DNA from: Loripinus fragilis
Taxonomy: Eukaryota; Mollusca; Bivalvia; Lucinida; Lucinidae
NCBI GenBank assembly: GCA_964019695.1
Contig: OZ026526.1
Span: 9,939,254-10,003,253 of the forward strand
Length of the DNA stretch: 64,000 bases
Direction of reading: 5' to 3'
Positions 53,197-64,000 of the stretch are shown here, one piece after another (the stretch's first letter is position 1; every line of letters starts with the position of its first letter). The notes beneath the pieces were generated by a model. It was not told where the DNA came from. It searched no databases and was given only the letters and a program-made list of their open reading frames with translations. A program made the position numbers and the translations under genes.

Positions 53197-53844
53197 CTGC
53201 AAAGGAAACAAAAGAAATAAAATACTTTTACACATGTGAAACATTGACAATTGTATCTAGTATCTAAAATTAAAGTCGCTGAGCGCACTTCAGTCCTCAC
53301 ATACCCATTAAACTAATGTGCAAAAAGCATAGACCTGATCAAACAGGGTCCAAAAATTTGTTGTTACAATCAGCACTAATTGACTTACCATGTTAAGACA
53401 AAAAAAATGGTTCTTGGTTGTCACATACAGACACTTGAACAAAAGAAGACCATAGGTAAACTTATTAAGGCCTATGGAATATCCCATTCAGTTCAATTTG
53501 ACAAGTCCATTTCCGTTTTAAGGGGTGTTGGTGGTATTTTCAACTTTATTCAACTTTTAATAGAACATTATGTAAACAAACAGTTGAGAACCTGACCAGA
53601 CGCCGCAGAACTCAGCGTCTGATCTGGTTATGCACTTTTTGCTGATGTCCCATAAAAAGGATACCAGGCTTAAATGGGTTAAGCCACATTGACCCTAACC
53701 AAAGACATACGTCAGCAGACAGCCCACTGATGAAAGTTTTAAGACAGTGTAGTGTTGCCGTTATTCAAGCAAAAGATAACTAATGGTAGGCGTATGGCAT
53801 TCATTTAATGGTCTTATTATTCCAATCCTCAATTGCATGTACAA

Positions 53845-53992
53845 TCACCTTCCATTGAAAAGGCTGTCATCTTGTCTCTCTTGAGTGTGATGTTTTTCTT
53901 GTGTTTTGGTCACTTTCCCATATGGTGTCCTGGGTCAGGTGTGATACTTGATTGTATCAATTCCTGATATTTGCCTTCTTCTTTACTTAAGA
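53845..53992 (+). repeat. Retroelement R 3'-end fragment (inverted)
   Basis: cactttcccatatggtgtcc, gggtcaggtgtgatacttg, attgtatcaattcctgata. Confidence 0.7.
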
Positions 53993-54104
53993 TGACTGGA
54001 ACAATGAATAAAACTTTTAAGCTGGTAGATCCACGGAAAGTCATGTGTTAAGAGGCGATCTGTAAATGCGATTTACAACAGTTGTGCAGTGAATCAGAAT
54101 TCAT

Positions 54105-54277
54105 ACCATCTTTACCAACTTTAGCATGTAATATCTCGTGATGTGCAAGGTCTACACTAATGTAGGTGGTATAAAATAGTTATACCATGTTTGTCCACCT
54201 ATACGTAAGATAATCCACTCGCTAAAGCTCGTGGATTATCTCCACGTACAGGCGGACAACCCATGGTATAACTATTG
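54105..54277. mobile_element. Hairpin MITE family Y, copy 3
   Basis: agttataccatgtttgtcca, gataatccactcgctaaagc, ggcggacaacccatggtata; same orientation as 30990-31172. Lies in a P450 intron (53197-55700). Confidence 0.82.
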
Positions 54278-54509
54278 CGTATTTAGTTATCTAGTTACAG
54301 AATATCTGCTTTTCTTGTAACTTGACAGACAGGAAAACAAACAAACCATCAAGAAATACAGGTTTATAAAACAAATATGTTCAATATATATAGAGCTGGT
54401 TAATCTCATTTCTCCCTGCTTATATTTATGTAATAATGATGGTGTAATAAACAAAATATGAACTAGCCATGGGATAATGGCACTTACCAATGTCATTGTA
54501 CAATTGGGG

Positions 54510-55700
54510 CATTTTTACACTATGCAATTGATATATTTTAGGTAAACATCGGAATTTGTCCACCCAAGAACAGTGATGTTCACTGAAGCGAAGCTGAGGT
54601 AAGCATCAATTTCGAGGGTTGGCTTATCCTGATTTTAACCAAAAAATTGTTTTGTTATACGACACTGTCTCTCTTTTCCTGGTTTTACATCAAGTTTATC
54701 AAGTTAGATGTTTATACTGCTCTGAAAGCAAGATTGTTTCAACTATTGCTTTTCAAGTTTCTTAATCTCTTATGAAATGTGCAAAAGAATTGCATTTTAA
54801 ATTACTGTCATCATAAAATGAGCAATTCCTTATTTCAAAATATTTGACCTGTGAAATAATGCATAAAACGTCACGACAGTCTAGCTTGATTCCTCTTTTG
54901 AGTGCAGTCTTCCAATATCTATTTTAGTCGTCAGGCAGCGGTGACAAAAGTGATGACTACCTGTCCTGGGCTAAATTAAGTTCATAAATGATGTCAGTTT
55001 ACTAATATCTATTTTTAGCTGTCTGTCAGCATTTACAAATCTGATATCTACCTGTCGTGGGCTAATTTTAGTTCATCACTTGTAGACATCAAGATCTGCC
55101 ACCATTGTCGCCGGCAGGTAGCACTCTAGCATGCATTAACATGTATGTTGCATTTTGCTCAGTGCACACTGGTATTGAACCGCCTTAATCCCGCCATGTT
55201 TATTAAAATATATTATGCGATCACTGCTTGCATGACTAAAGGCTTTACATCCGGAAAATATCGACTAAAAGAGAAACGGTAAACTTTCAAAAATGAGACT
55301 TTTTGCGATTTTTCTTTATGCTATAACTACTACAGGACTGCGAGAATTGAACAGGATTAACCAAATTTGGCTAGATCACATAATTTAAAGCGCGAAATGC
55401 AAGTCCTACATGAGATATCGCCAGGTCTTGCGAGAATGAATCTGTCACAACCAGTGAAAACTAGTTTCAGCCAACCAGATGACCCGGGCCAGAGGAGGTC
55501 TTGTTAAGGAGTCATATAACACTGGAATTTGTCAACCAAAGAAAGTGCTATTCACATTGGCTTCCCTCCGGGCATAAATTCTTTCCTTTAAGATTTTGAA
55601 AAGGGACGCTATTGATTTTAGTCAGTGCCTATCTCAGCCATCTCCCTTTAATGTGCGTAACTATTTAAGAGTTCATGCAACGCCCATGCCATATACTCAC
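54510..55700 (-). other. P450 intron segment without recognised features
   Basis: Part of the 2.5-kb P450 intron (53197-55700). Two direct relatives of cttccaatatctattttagtcg.c / tactaatatctatttttagct.tc occur near 54910 and 55000. No gene or full repeat was recognised. Confidence 0.5.
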
Positions 55701-55815
55701 CTGTGTTTATAAGATCCATTAAAACTCCAATTACAAACTCGTTTGTTAACCATGGCTCTGATTGCTGCTGTTTTAAAAACTTGAAGATAAGACTGTCTTC
55801 TCTATATGTTCTTTT
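55701..55815 (-). CDS. Cytochrome P450 exon: H/I-helix region
   Basis: A 115-nt exon on the minus strand between acceptor catatttcag and donor gtgagt (phase 0 in, phase 1 out). It reads KRTYREDSLIFKFLKQQQSE then LTNEFVIGVLMDLINT, corresponding to the segment before and into the I helix of CYP2-type P450s. It splices in frame to 53196-52931. Exons for the N-terminal anchor and helices A to G were not seen up to 64000, so the gene must extend further or have missed small exons. Confidence 0.78.
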
Positions 55816-57390
55816 CTGAAATATGAACAAATAATTAGAGAATACTAGGTGAATGTCTTTTGATATCAAGTTTACCAGGCAATGCTTCAAGAACCCATGA
55901 TGAATTGGAAGGCTCTGCCAAGCAATTCAACATGCGGTCCCAAAGTTGAGCCTGGTAAACTTCATATCAAAGGAAACAAAACTTGTATACTATTTATTAG
56001 TTTGTTCACTGGTTCACTCTTTATACTGACGATTTTGACCTAATTATCGAAATTTTCGCGTCAATTGAACCTCATCAATATCATTCAAAAGATGCAATGT
56101 CATGTTGACCTGATAAAAAATAATTGCAATGAGATAGACATCGTTCGTCAGGTCAAGGTGGAACCATGCAATTAATATGAGAGGTAACTGATAAATGTCA
56201 ATTCAACTGGACGGCCACAGTAAAAACTAAATGCCATGTATTATTTCTCCAGATTTGTGAAAGTCATCGTCGATGATGCACATTTTACAATCATTTTGGC
56301 TTGATTTTAACTGCAAAATTCCAATGATGTATGTCAAAGTCAAAGAATTTAGAAGAAAGAGACTGCCCATGTTTACTTTGTTGCAGAATTTGAACCTATT
56401 CAATCTCCTGACAAATCCCAATCGAAATTTAACAACGAATTTTCGGACTACACTTTGTCAATTCCATCGTGAGCTAAAAATGTTATCAAAGTAGACAAAG
56501 AGAAAGAAAGAGAGATACGGATGATTTACTTCAGTTTTTGGGGACGGATGTTAGTCCGTTCCCCAATTTTAACAATAGCGTTTTGACCACACGTCGTAAT
56601 TTGCTCTTGCACTGTTGAACACATCAATATGTTATCATTAATCCCAATTTTTCAGCATATGTGTTGCAAAGTATCAGGTTAAATGGTTGATTTAGAGGCA
56701 GAGTGGTAAACAGTTGATTCTGGATCAGTTACTTTCTGAGAAGCCGGCTGATATGGATCTACATTGTATTCAAAACAGGGCATTACCAAGCCGCATGATA
56801 AGGGATTAATACGATCCTAACAACACCTATTAAGAAGCTTCCGCGTAAAAATAGTTCCAACTTGTTTCGTGTTTTTTATTGTCGTTGTTGTTTTTGTCTT
56901 TTTAAAAATAGGTCTAGATCTACAGTATTTGAGATTTATCTGCTCGATTTCAAAAAACCAATCATAAATATATGTAAATTATTATCGCGCAATAATAAAT
57001 TTATATAATTAGCGACCACGTGAGCAGGGAACCAGTTGATACATATACAAGAATTGGCTTTTTAAAAAAGTTAGCGGTCGTTTAGCGATATGATTTTAAG
57101 TCGTCTTACGCACTACATACTTGTGTTTGAACCTCTCAGACTTGTCCAATTGCATTAATATTTGTTCTAAGTTTTGATTATTAATATCCAAGCTGTGATT
57201 TTATATTTACTTTTTACAATTTAATACATTTTCCCATTTAATGCACCCTGGAAAATGCAAAAGCCAAAAGGTAAATAAAATCTAAACCTGTTGACTGTAC
57301 AATGTGCAGACTTCACGGAGCCTTCGTTTCTAGCATAAATGTGAACCATATCACCATTTGAGTCAACACGACCTTTGAGTACTTAACGCA
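55816..57390. other. Region upstream of the visible P450 exons, no gene recognised
   Basis: AT-rich, either P450 intron or flank. A short inverted repeat (ggggacggatg / cgttcccc) lies near 56540-56565. The 64-73 aa ORFs at 56227-56494 overlap on opposite strands and have no recognised domain. Confidence 0.5.
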
Positions 57391-57395
57391 TTGTC

Positions 57396-58165
57396 CAGTG
57401 ACGAAGACTCGGGCGACTCCGCGCAAACATGTGCAGACTCGCCTTCGCAGTCGCATTGTTGAGTGTCTCAGGCAAATGTGCAGACTCGTCATGCATTCGC
57501 TGCTCGTATTAGCGACAACCCAATCACCATTTGATCAAACACGCGACATTTTAATACTGTTGCGAAGGCTCAGACGAAACTGTCAGCGCAAATATGCAGA
57601 CTCGCCAAAGCCGTAGTCACTTCACAATGCGATAAGTGTTAAAATCTCGTGCTCTCTCAAATGGCGATTTCGGTGTCATTTTTGCAAGCAGAAAATGCTC
57701 TAAAGAACAGGCTCACCTAATGATTCATCACAGTTCCAAAATATCATGTGGTGGCTCAAATGGAAATCTGTGTTCCAGAAGCGAAGGTTCTGGTGAGTCT
57801 GCACATTTGCACAGGCTCGCTTGAGCCTTCGTAACAGTATCAGAATCCCATGTGCATGCTCGATCGGCGGTGTGTGTGTCATTTATGCGAGCAGCGAGTT
57901 AAGGCTCTGGTGAATATTCACAAGGCTGCACAGGTTCACCTGAGCCTTTTGTCACTCGACAATCTAATAAGTACCAAACTCTCTGGCTGGCCCGAAATGC
58001 GCTTTCGCTGTCATATATGACTTCAGCGAATGCTCTGGTGAGTCTGCACATTCGCACAGGCTCAACTGAGCCTTCGTCACTGTACCAAAATTTTTTGCGT
58101 TGGCTCAAATGACGACTTGTGTCCTATTTATACGAGCAGCGAAGGCTCTGGCGAGTCTGCACCAG
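57396..58165. repeat. Degenerate satellite (about 120-bp units)
   Basis: Units of the type gaaggctctggtgagtctgcaca...caggctca..tgagccttcgtcac begin near 57782, 57903, 58027 and 58141 (114-124 bp apart), with more diverged units from 57396. Short ORFs on both strands repeat the same peptide pieces. Confidence 0.78.
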
Positions 58166-58389
58166 TAAATACAACAACGGGGTGCAACCATCGTTGCGTT
58201 ATTTCAATGCTCACTTCAAGGTTATGAAAATCCTCAATAAAACTTATATCAAGAAAATGTCATTTCATGGAGGTATAATGCTGCCTATGCTTTCATCAAT
58301 ATAGGCTGCTAACTGACTCAAGGGTCGTTGTCGACTTTTGAAAAGTGGTACGATCTTGAAATGTAGTATGCGTCTTTCGAGTGTCAAAG

Positions 58390-58509
<120 letters not shown>

Positions 58510-58769
58510 GGGTGGGAGGGGGGAGCACGAGAGAAACGATCCCTCTCGTTGGGGGATAGGGCCTCCCTAAAGAAATATTTCTAATTCAAAATGTCCGTAA
58601 AAGCGATTCTAATGCATTTTGAGGTCATATTTTTCTAGTGAAGCCAAGTTTATTTTTTACAAGCATTAGCTTTTTTTTTTTAAATGCATATAGCAGCTTT
58701 TTGAACCCTCACCAGCAATGCATTAACACATATTTCGGCCCATCGGCGGTGGACAGTTTCTATTTCTCA

Positions 58770-58940
58770 ACCAAAACATAGTTGCGGGTACTCAAAGAAT
58801 TGTCTCAATAAGACGGTTCTTTAAAGCATCAAAACATATGTTTAAATCTCTACCAAGGCATATGTTGTGGATAATCAAAATGGAACTGTCTCATCTTTTG
58901 AGTACCCAAAGCAAATATTAAAACTGGTGGACAAGAAAAC
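58770..58940. mobile_element. gagacggttct hairpin MITE, copy H5 (rearranged)
   Basis: tttctcaaccaaaacatagt, aagacggttctttaaagca, then a partial second unit accaaggcatatgttgtgg...gaactgtctcat and aactggtggacaagaaaac. Looks like two overlapping copies. Confidence 0.7.
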
Positions 58941-59249
58941 ATTCTCACTATTACGCTGGAATTGTTTGCTAATCTAGACCTATGATTCTATATCGAGAGA
59001 AGACTCAATAAATCAGGTTGCGCATCTACAACATTACTACGGGTTAACACGAAATCATGTTTGATTCGAAACAGCATAATTTTATATTATTTTTTCTGTT
59101 TCTTCTCAGCTCACAGGGGTCGGCAATGATGATTCAAGACCACTTTGATGCACGCTCACTATTATACTTTAATTGTAATTGGTGCCACTCTCTTAATCTT
59201 ATTTTTTGTAACGTCCGCTTTTCACACCCTGTTGCCCCCAAGAATGTGT

Positions 59250-59615
59250 GTGTGGGGGGGGGGATAGGGGGGGGGCTGAGATTTTCATATATATACGTAG
59301 GCTGGGACCATTTTTGGGGGTTCAAAATCTTGAATTTCAATATTTTGGGGGGTTTCAGAAATATCATTATTTTTGGGGGTATGAAGATTTTGTGGATATA
59401 TCATAACAAAATTGGACTGGTTTTAGAGGTCATTTCTATACATTTCAGGGATTTCAGGGGTTTTCTTAAAGTCAATGTGCAGGATGGGGATATTATTTTG
59501 GGTAGCCCAAAATTACAAATATTTTTTGGGGTCTGGCTGATATTCCCGATATATTTTGGGGGTAGACAGTAGATGCTGGGTCCAAACCTACGTATGAAGA
59601 AAAACATGAGAGTAC
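59250..59615. mobile_element. G-rich MITE, copy 2
   Basis: Collinear with 39338-39676: ctgagattttcatatata, ttcaatattttggggggttt, gtagatgctgggtccaaacc, cctacgtatgaagaaaaac. The right terminal C run is lost. The 171-aa ORF over it is a translation of the repeat. Confidence 0.76.
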
Positions 59616-60595
59616 ATAATAATGTCTAAGTTCAAAACTCCCAAATATACTATCAAATGTGCACAAAATATAGGCTGCACATGTTCAACATGGGAACAAC
59701 CATAATGCAAAGTTTGAATATAAAAGAATGAAAGCTGCTGGAGTTACAGATTACATAAACGAGACACCCAAACCATTTCGGATGGAAAAATGTCCAAGTT
59801 CAACGGAAAATATTTTTCAAATGTGCACAAAATAGGAGGTAAACATGTTCAATGCATGAATGATCAATCGTTATGCAAAGTTTGAATAATAAAGATATGA
59901 AAACTGTGGGAGTTACAGATTACACAAACTAGACACCATCAAAGCATTTTGAACTTAAAAAATACCTTAGTTCAAGACCCCAAAACACGAAACAAAATAT
60001 TTGGGGAATGTGCGCCAAATCAGAGATGCACATGTTCAATCGTATCATCATGCAAAGTTTTCATATAAAGGAACGAAAACTGTTGGAGTTACAGATTACA
60101 CAAACTATACACCCAAAGCCATTTCGGAGTGAAAAAAATTCTAAGTTCAACACCCGTCAAAAATTGAGAAAATATTTTTCAAATGAACACAAAATCAGAG
60201 ATGCACATCTTCAATGTGTGAACAATCATTATGCAAAGTTTGGATATAAAGGAATGAAAAGTGTTTGAGTTACAGATTACACAGACCAGACACCATCTTA
60301 GCATTCTGGACAGAAAATATGTCTAATAGCAACGCCCCTCAAAAATAAGAAACTTGATATTCATGAATTATGCACAAAATAGGAGGTGCACATCTTCTAT
60401 ATGTGAACAATCACTATGCAAAGTTTTAATAAAAATGAATGAAAACTTTTGGAGTTACAGATTACAAAAACTAGGCACCCTAAAAGTATTGCGGATGGAT
60501 GGACAGATGGAAAGACGGACTCTCTTACAAATGGATTCTTGTTGGTTGCCAATAAAGCGTAAGTACCCAACAAATCCCAGAAAAGTTTAACGGAA
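59616..60595. repeat. Satellite array, five units of about 170-185 bp
   Basis: The marker gagttacagattaca recurs at 59741, 59910, 60086, 60267 and 60452. Each unit also has aaatgtgcacaaaat, cacatgttcaat and atgcaaagttt. Units are diverged from one another. Confidence 0.85.
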
Positions 60596-60617
60596 TAAAC
60601 TTCATTTTGAGTTTATA

Positions 60618-62582
60618 ATGCCTAGGTTACATTTGCTACGGTCGTCGTACGATTTATTTGTCTACGATTTTCTCTACGATTTTTTCGGCATCGTAGGCGG
60701 CTAAAAGCTACGACGTATGTGTTTACATTGCTTACGATCACCTTACGATTTCTTTCGGCGACAAACTAGAACAAAAGCTTACAGAGATCTTGCGGATATC
60801 GTACGACAACCGCAAGGTTATCGTACAATCATCGTGTTATCTTCACGACCTCCCTATATAAATCGCACGATGCCCGTACGATGACCTTGCGGAAGTCGCA
60901 AGGAGTCGGTACGCTGACTGTGCAATTGTCGTGTAATTATGTGCATGGATTCAAACGGCTATCCATGTTCATTTTTGCATTCCATTTGAACTATGTTTCA
61001 AAGTCATGTGATCACAAATCGTGATGTGAAGAGGCTAGTGTTTTAGTTGAACATGGTCCCAAGGTATGAAACAGCGTGATACCTTTGTGTATATTTTAAT
61101 ATCGATTTCTAAGTTCTGCAGTTTTCATAAAGTTTAAATCACAGAATATTGCAACCACTTTTTTATAGTACACTTTTATAATTCGAAAAGTAGCACTTTA
61201 ATTGAAAATATAAAGATGCTTTTATTGTATCAGCGATGACTAAAACGCTTATTATGGTTTTATTCAGTTTAATCATTCAAAGGCACTCTACGGCCAGCAA
61301 CACATAATATCTGCGTCATAAGCAAAAATGAAGTCGTTGCATGCGAACAGCAAAGGTACTGATCAGAATGCGCTTTCTTCCACTCGGCCTGGTCAGCACA
61401 TTTGCCATTCGTTTTCAGTAAAATACATTTTGTAGAACATTCATTCATTCAAATTTCAATGTTCGAACTAGTCACATCTTCTCGCTTCGAGATTTTATTC
61501 CTTGAAGTAATACTCAAATTCAAATCCCAGAGTTATAAATCACAAAAATATCTGGACTTTTTTTTAATCTTATCTAATTATTAAACCCCTTATCCAACCA
61601 GCATTTTATATACTGAAAATGCATATGCATTTCACGTTAGGTGCATATTTTGAATTGCTCTTCAGATAATTTTATCATGGAAACATACTCTATGGGCCCT
61701 GATTAGCATGCACGGATCCAGAAAGTTATGTCAGAGGGGGTCCAACTCAACTTTTTTTACTTGATAAGGGCGAGAGGATCCAAATACCACTAAAAGCGGG
61801 GGTCATTATTGGCCCGCTAGCGAAACGTCATTTTAAATGGCGTTTCGCTGGCAGACCGATGCTGGCCCGTCATGTAATGCTGGCTTGGTACATGTTTAGC
61901 TTTGAGATTTTCTACGGGATCTGGACCAGTATTGATAAAAAAAACTATATTTTTGTGATTTTCCAGTGGGGGGGTCCGGACCCCCTGTCCCCCCCTCTGG
62001 ATCCGCTCATGATTAGACTGCTTCCATCAGCAAACTGAACTGTGTCCATATTGAGTCACACTGAGTGGTGGTATAAGAAACATCACCTGAAGACAAATAT
62101 TGAAATGAAACAAACAGCTAATGATAAGTCTCTGGGAAATTGTTGACACGTCGCAAGGCGAACGCACGATCATCGTGCCATCGCCTTAGGGTTACCGCAG
62201 GATGACCGTCCGATGTCCATACGATTTTATGGGCCCTGCAAAGGCATCGTACGGCGACCTTGCGGGCTCCTTACGACTAATGCAAGAGTGTACGATCATT
62301 TTTGGGCCAAGATGACAATCTAAAACCCTGCGTTGTCCTCACGATCATCGTGCGGTGCCCGTACGGGGATAGTACGATGTCACTGCGATGAGTCTACGGG
62401 CTACGGGCTTACGATTTTTTCAAATTTGTCATTGTGCGGAGTTAAACAAAATCGTAGAGGCCACGATGCCCGTAAATCCGTACGATGATCGCAAGGTCTC
62501 CTGCGGAGGCGGTACGGAAACGGTGATTTGGACATCGTACGGGCATCGTATACTCGTCATAAGGCAAATGTAACCGAGGCAT
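60618..62582. mobile_element. 1,965-bp TIR element with CGTACGAT-rich sub-terminal regions
   Basis: Ends ATGCCTAGGTTACATTTGC and GCAAATGTAACCGAGGCAT match over 19 bp with one mismatch, flanked by TA on both sides (60616-60617, 62583-62584). The outer 300-400 bp of each end are packed with short palindromic motifs such as tcgtacgat, gcccgtacgat and gatcatcgtg. The interior is AT-rich and holds a nested MITE (61707-62009). No transposase is encoded, so it is non-autonomous. Confidence 0.78.
61707..62009. mobile_element. MITE with ggatcc termini, copy 2, nested
   Basis: Ends gcacggatccaga and tctggatccgctc with the inner cagagggggtccaac and gggggggtccggacccc. A separate small hairpin (cgctagcgaaacgtcatttt / aaatggcgtttcgctggc) is inserted at about 61807-61885. 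Confidence 0.75.
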
Positions 62583-64000
62583 TAGCTCCCTTTATATGCA
62601 AATGAGGTTTATTCCGTAATTGATTTTGGAAATTTAAAGTACCAAGAAATTTCGGAAATTTAAAGTACCCAACGAGAGTCCATTCGTGAGTACGAACGGA
62701 CGGAGTGGACCTACTACTAGACCTGCTTTCGCTGAGGCCACACAGGTAATAATAATAATAATAATTATGAAACAAGTATTAGCCTAAAAAAGCTGGCGGT
62801 CGTTTAACCTGATTATAATATGTATTCATGCACACTGCATGCTTCAATTTTTAACTTCTCGAGCCTGTCCATTTACAATGGTTCAAAGCTCTGAGATATA
62901 AACGTCAGAGCTGTAATTGTTTACCATTTAAAACGTGCTTCCATCGCGTATAGGTCTACTCTTTTTATGTGGCTGGATTTTAAGTACCCGGCTTATGCAT
63001 GGCCATTTATAGTCTATCGTGAACAAGATATGTTATGATAATGGATCTAGCATGCGACACAATTATGGAACGTTATTTGACAACATTGGACAGCCCATTT
63101 TTACGATATTTTTTTTTCTAAAACTGAGGCCAGAAAGCAAGGTAACAGTGACACTGAATGATATTCGACACTCCCTGACCCCCAGGATGTGTCCACAAAC
63201 CAAATTCGGGATTCCTATATATCATATAATATAGGATTTATGCTCGTGACACGTTTTTCTAGATCTGAGGGCATATGTTAAGGAAGGGTACGCGACGCTC
63301 CGTGGCCCCAAGATACATGAATTCACGAATTTTGGCATTCCTACTTCAAATAATACAAGAGATATGATCCTGACATTATGTCAACACTGAAACACTGTCT
63401 CAGAGCTGACAGCAGCAGAAACCACTTGGTGCCTAAATTAATTTTACTGGACAGATCTTCACTCTAGATGGATTCTGCTAAAGTCAAAAGCTGAGAAAGA
63501 ATAGTATCTTAATTTGACCATATGTACATACAAATGGACGGTGATACTAAAGTATGAGAGTAAGTCCTGTTCCTTCAGCAATTAAGTACCTATAGTCTTA
63601 TATTGTAGATACGTATGCATAACCATTAATAGTCTATAATAAAACTGTTTACCGTGTCCGTTATATGGCAGTACATCAATTCATATCTAATTCCGTGTGA
63701 TGTAGATACAAATAAGAAATGACAATTTATATAGGAACCAAGTGGTTTCAAATTTTGATGCTGCCAGTTCTAAGGAAGTGGTTTTGATGTTGATTAATTG
63801 TTTATTGTTTCTTCTATTTTTTTTTCTTGGTCCTTGTTTGGCTTTTTTGTTGTAAGGTTTTAGTTAACCATTCTTGTTAGCTAAATCACAGGTTGTACAA
63901 AAGGTATCAAACTAAAAATCTCCCTATTTGAAGACTTGAACGCTTAAATACAGCCGTCCCCATCAGTACTCTCAGTGCTTTGATTCAGAATGTGAACTTT
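62583..64000. other. Right-end region, no gene recognised
   Basis: Contains a short (taa)n run (62747-62764), a weak direct repeat around 63120-63360 (tcgggattcctat / ttggcattcctac) and, at 63760-63850, a segment shared with 26640-26700 and 32720-32780 (agttctaaggaagtggtt). No exon of the P450 or another gene could be supported. Confidence 0.5.

Noticed and set aside
59057..59572. 171-aa plus-strand ORF
   Set aside because: Most of it translates the G-rich MITE shared with 39338-39676.

Overview
This window is intron-rich, repeat-packed animal DNA. The BEL/Pao, LINE, Tc1-like and piggyBac-like repeats, dozens of hairpin MITEs, tRNA-derived SINEs and the CYP2-type P450 all fit a mollusc, most likely a bivalve. 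That assignment is an inference from repeat style and protein resemblance. No bacterial-type gene organisation is present; most ATG-initiated ORFs are repeats or chance frames, and the host genes are visible only as short spliced exons.

Two host genes can be read. (1) A tetraspanin on the + strand runs from 975 (exon 2; exon 1 lies outside the window) to a stop at 40071-40073. Its exons are 975-1244, 15930-16004, 24049-24156, 29350-29529, 35540-35622 and 39945-40073. Together they encode the end of TM1, TM2, TM3, a large extracellular loop with CCG, CC, C and GC cysteines, TM4 and a basic tail. (2) A CYP2-type cytochrome P450 on the - strand converges on it. Its four C-terminal exons (55815-55701, 53196-52931, 51476-51355, 46712-46496) carry the I-helix region, ExxR, PERF and heme-thiolate motifs.

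The most unusual structure lies just upstream of the tetraspanin CCG exon (27810-29529). The acceptor plus the first ~95 nt of that exon has been copied in tandem at least 13 times: eight near-identical, decayed 132-bp units, one truncated transitional unit interrupted by a 62-bp retroelement patch, three well-preserved units that still encode the CCG region, and the real exon. The terminal exon is also duplicated (40292-40459), with a lost splice acceptor. A MITE sits one base after the stop codon and supplies the first AATAAA. The exon 5/exon 6 junction is one base out of phase.

Layout: 1-945 BEL/Pao pol fragment; 975-1244 tetraspanin exon 2; 1285-3730 MITEs and a minisatellite; 3731-12095 nearly complete BEL/Pao element (minus strand, 694-bp LTRs, AATTA target duplication) inserted in the minisatellite; 12540-14640 two LINE fragments; 15930-40073 rest of the tetraspanin gene with repeat-filled introns; 40074-46495 intergenic MITEs; 46496-55815 P450 exons; 55816-64000 satellites, microsatellite, MITEs and a 1.97-kb TIR element. 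The N-terminal exons of the P450 were not found and probably lie beyond 64000.
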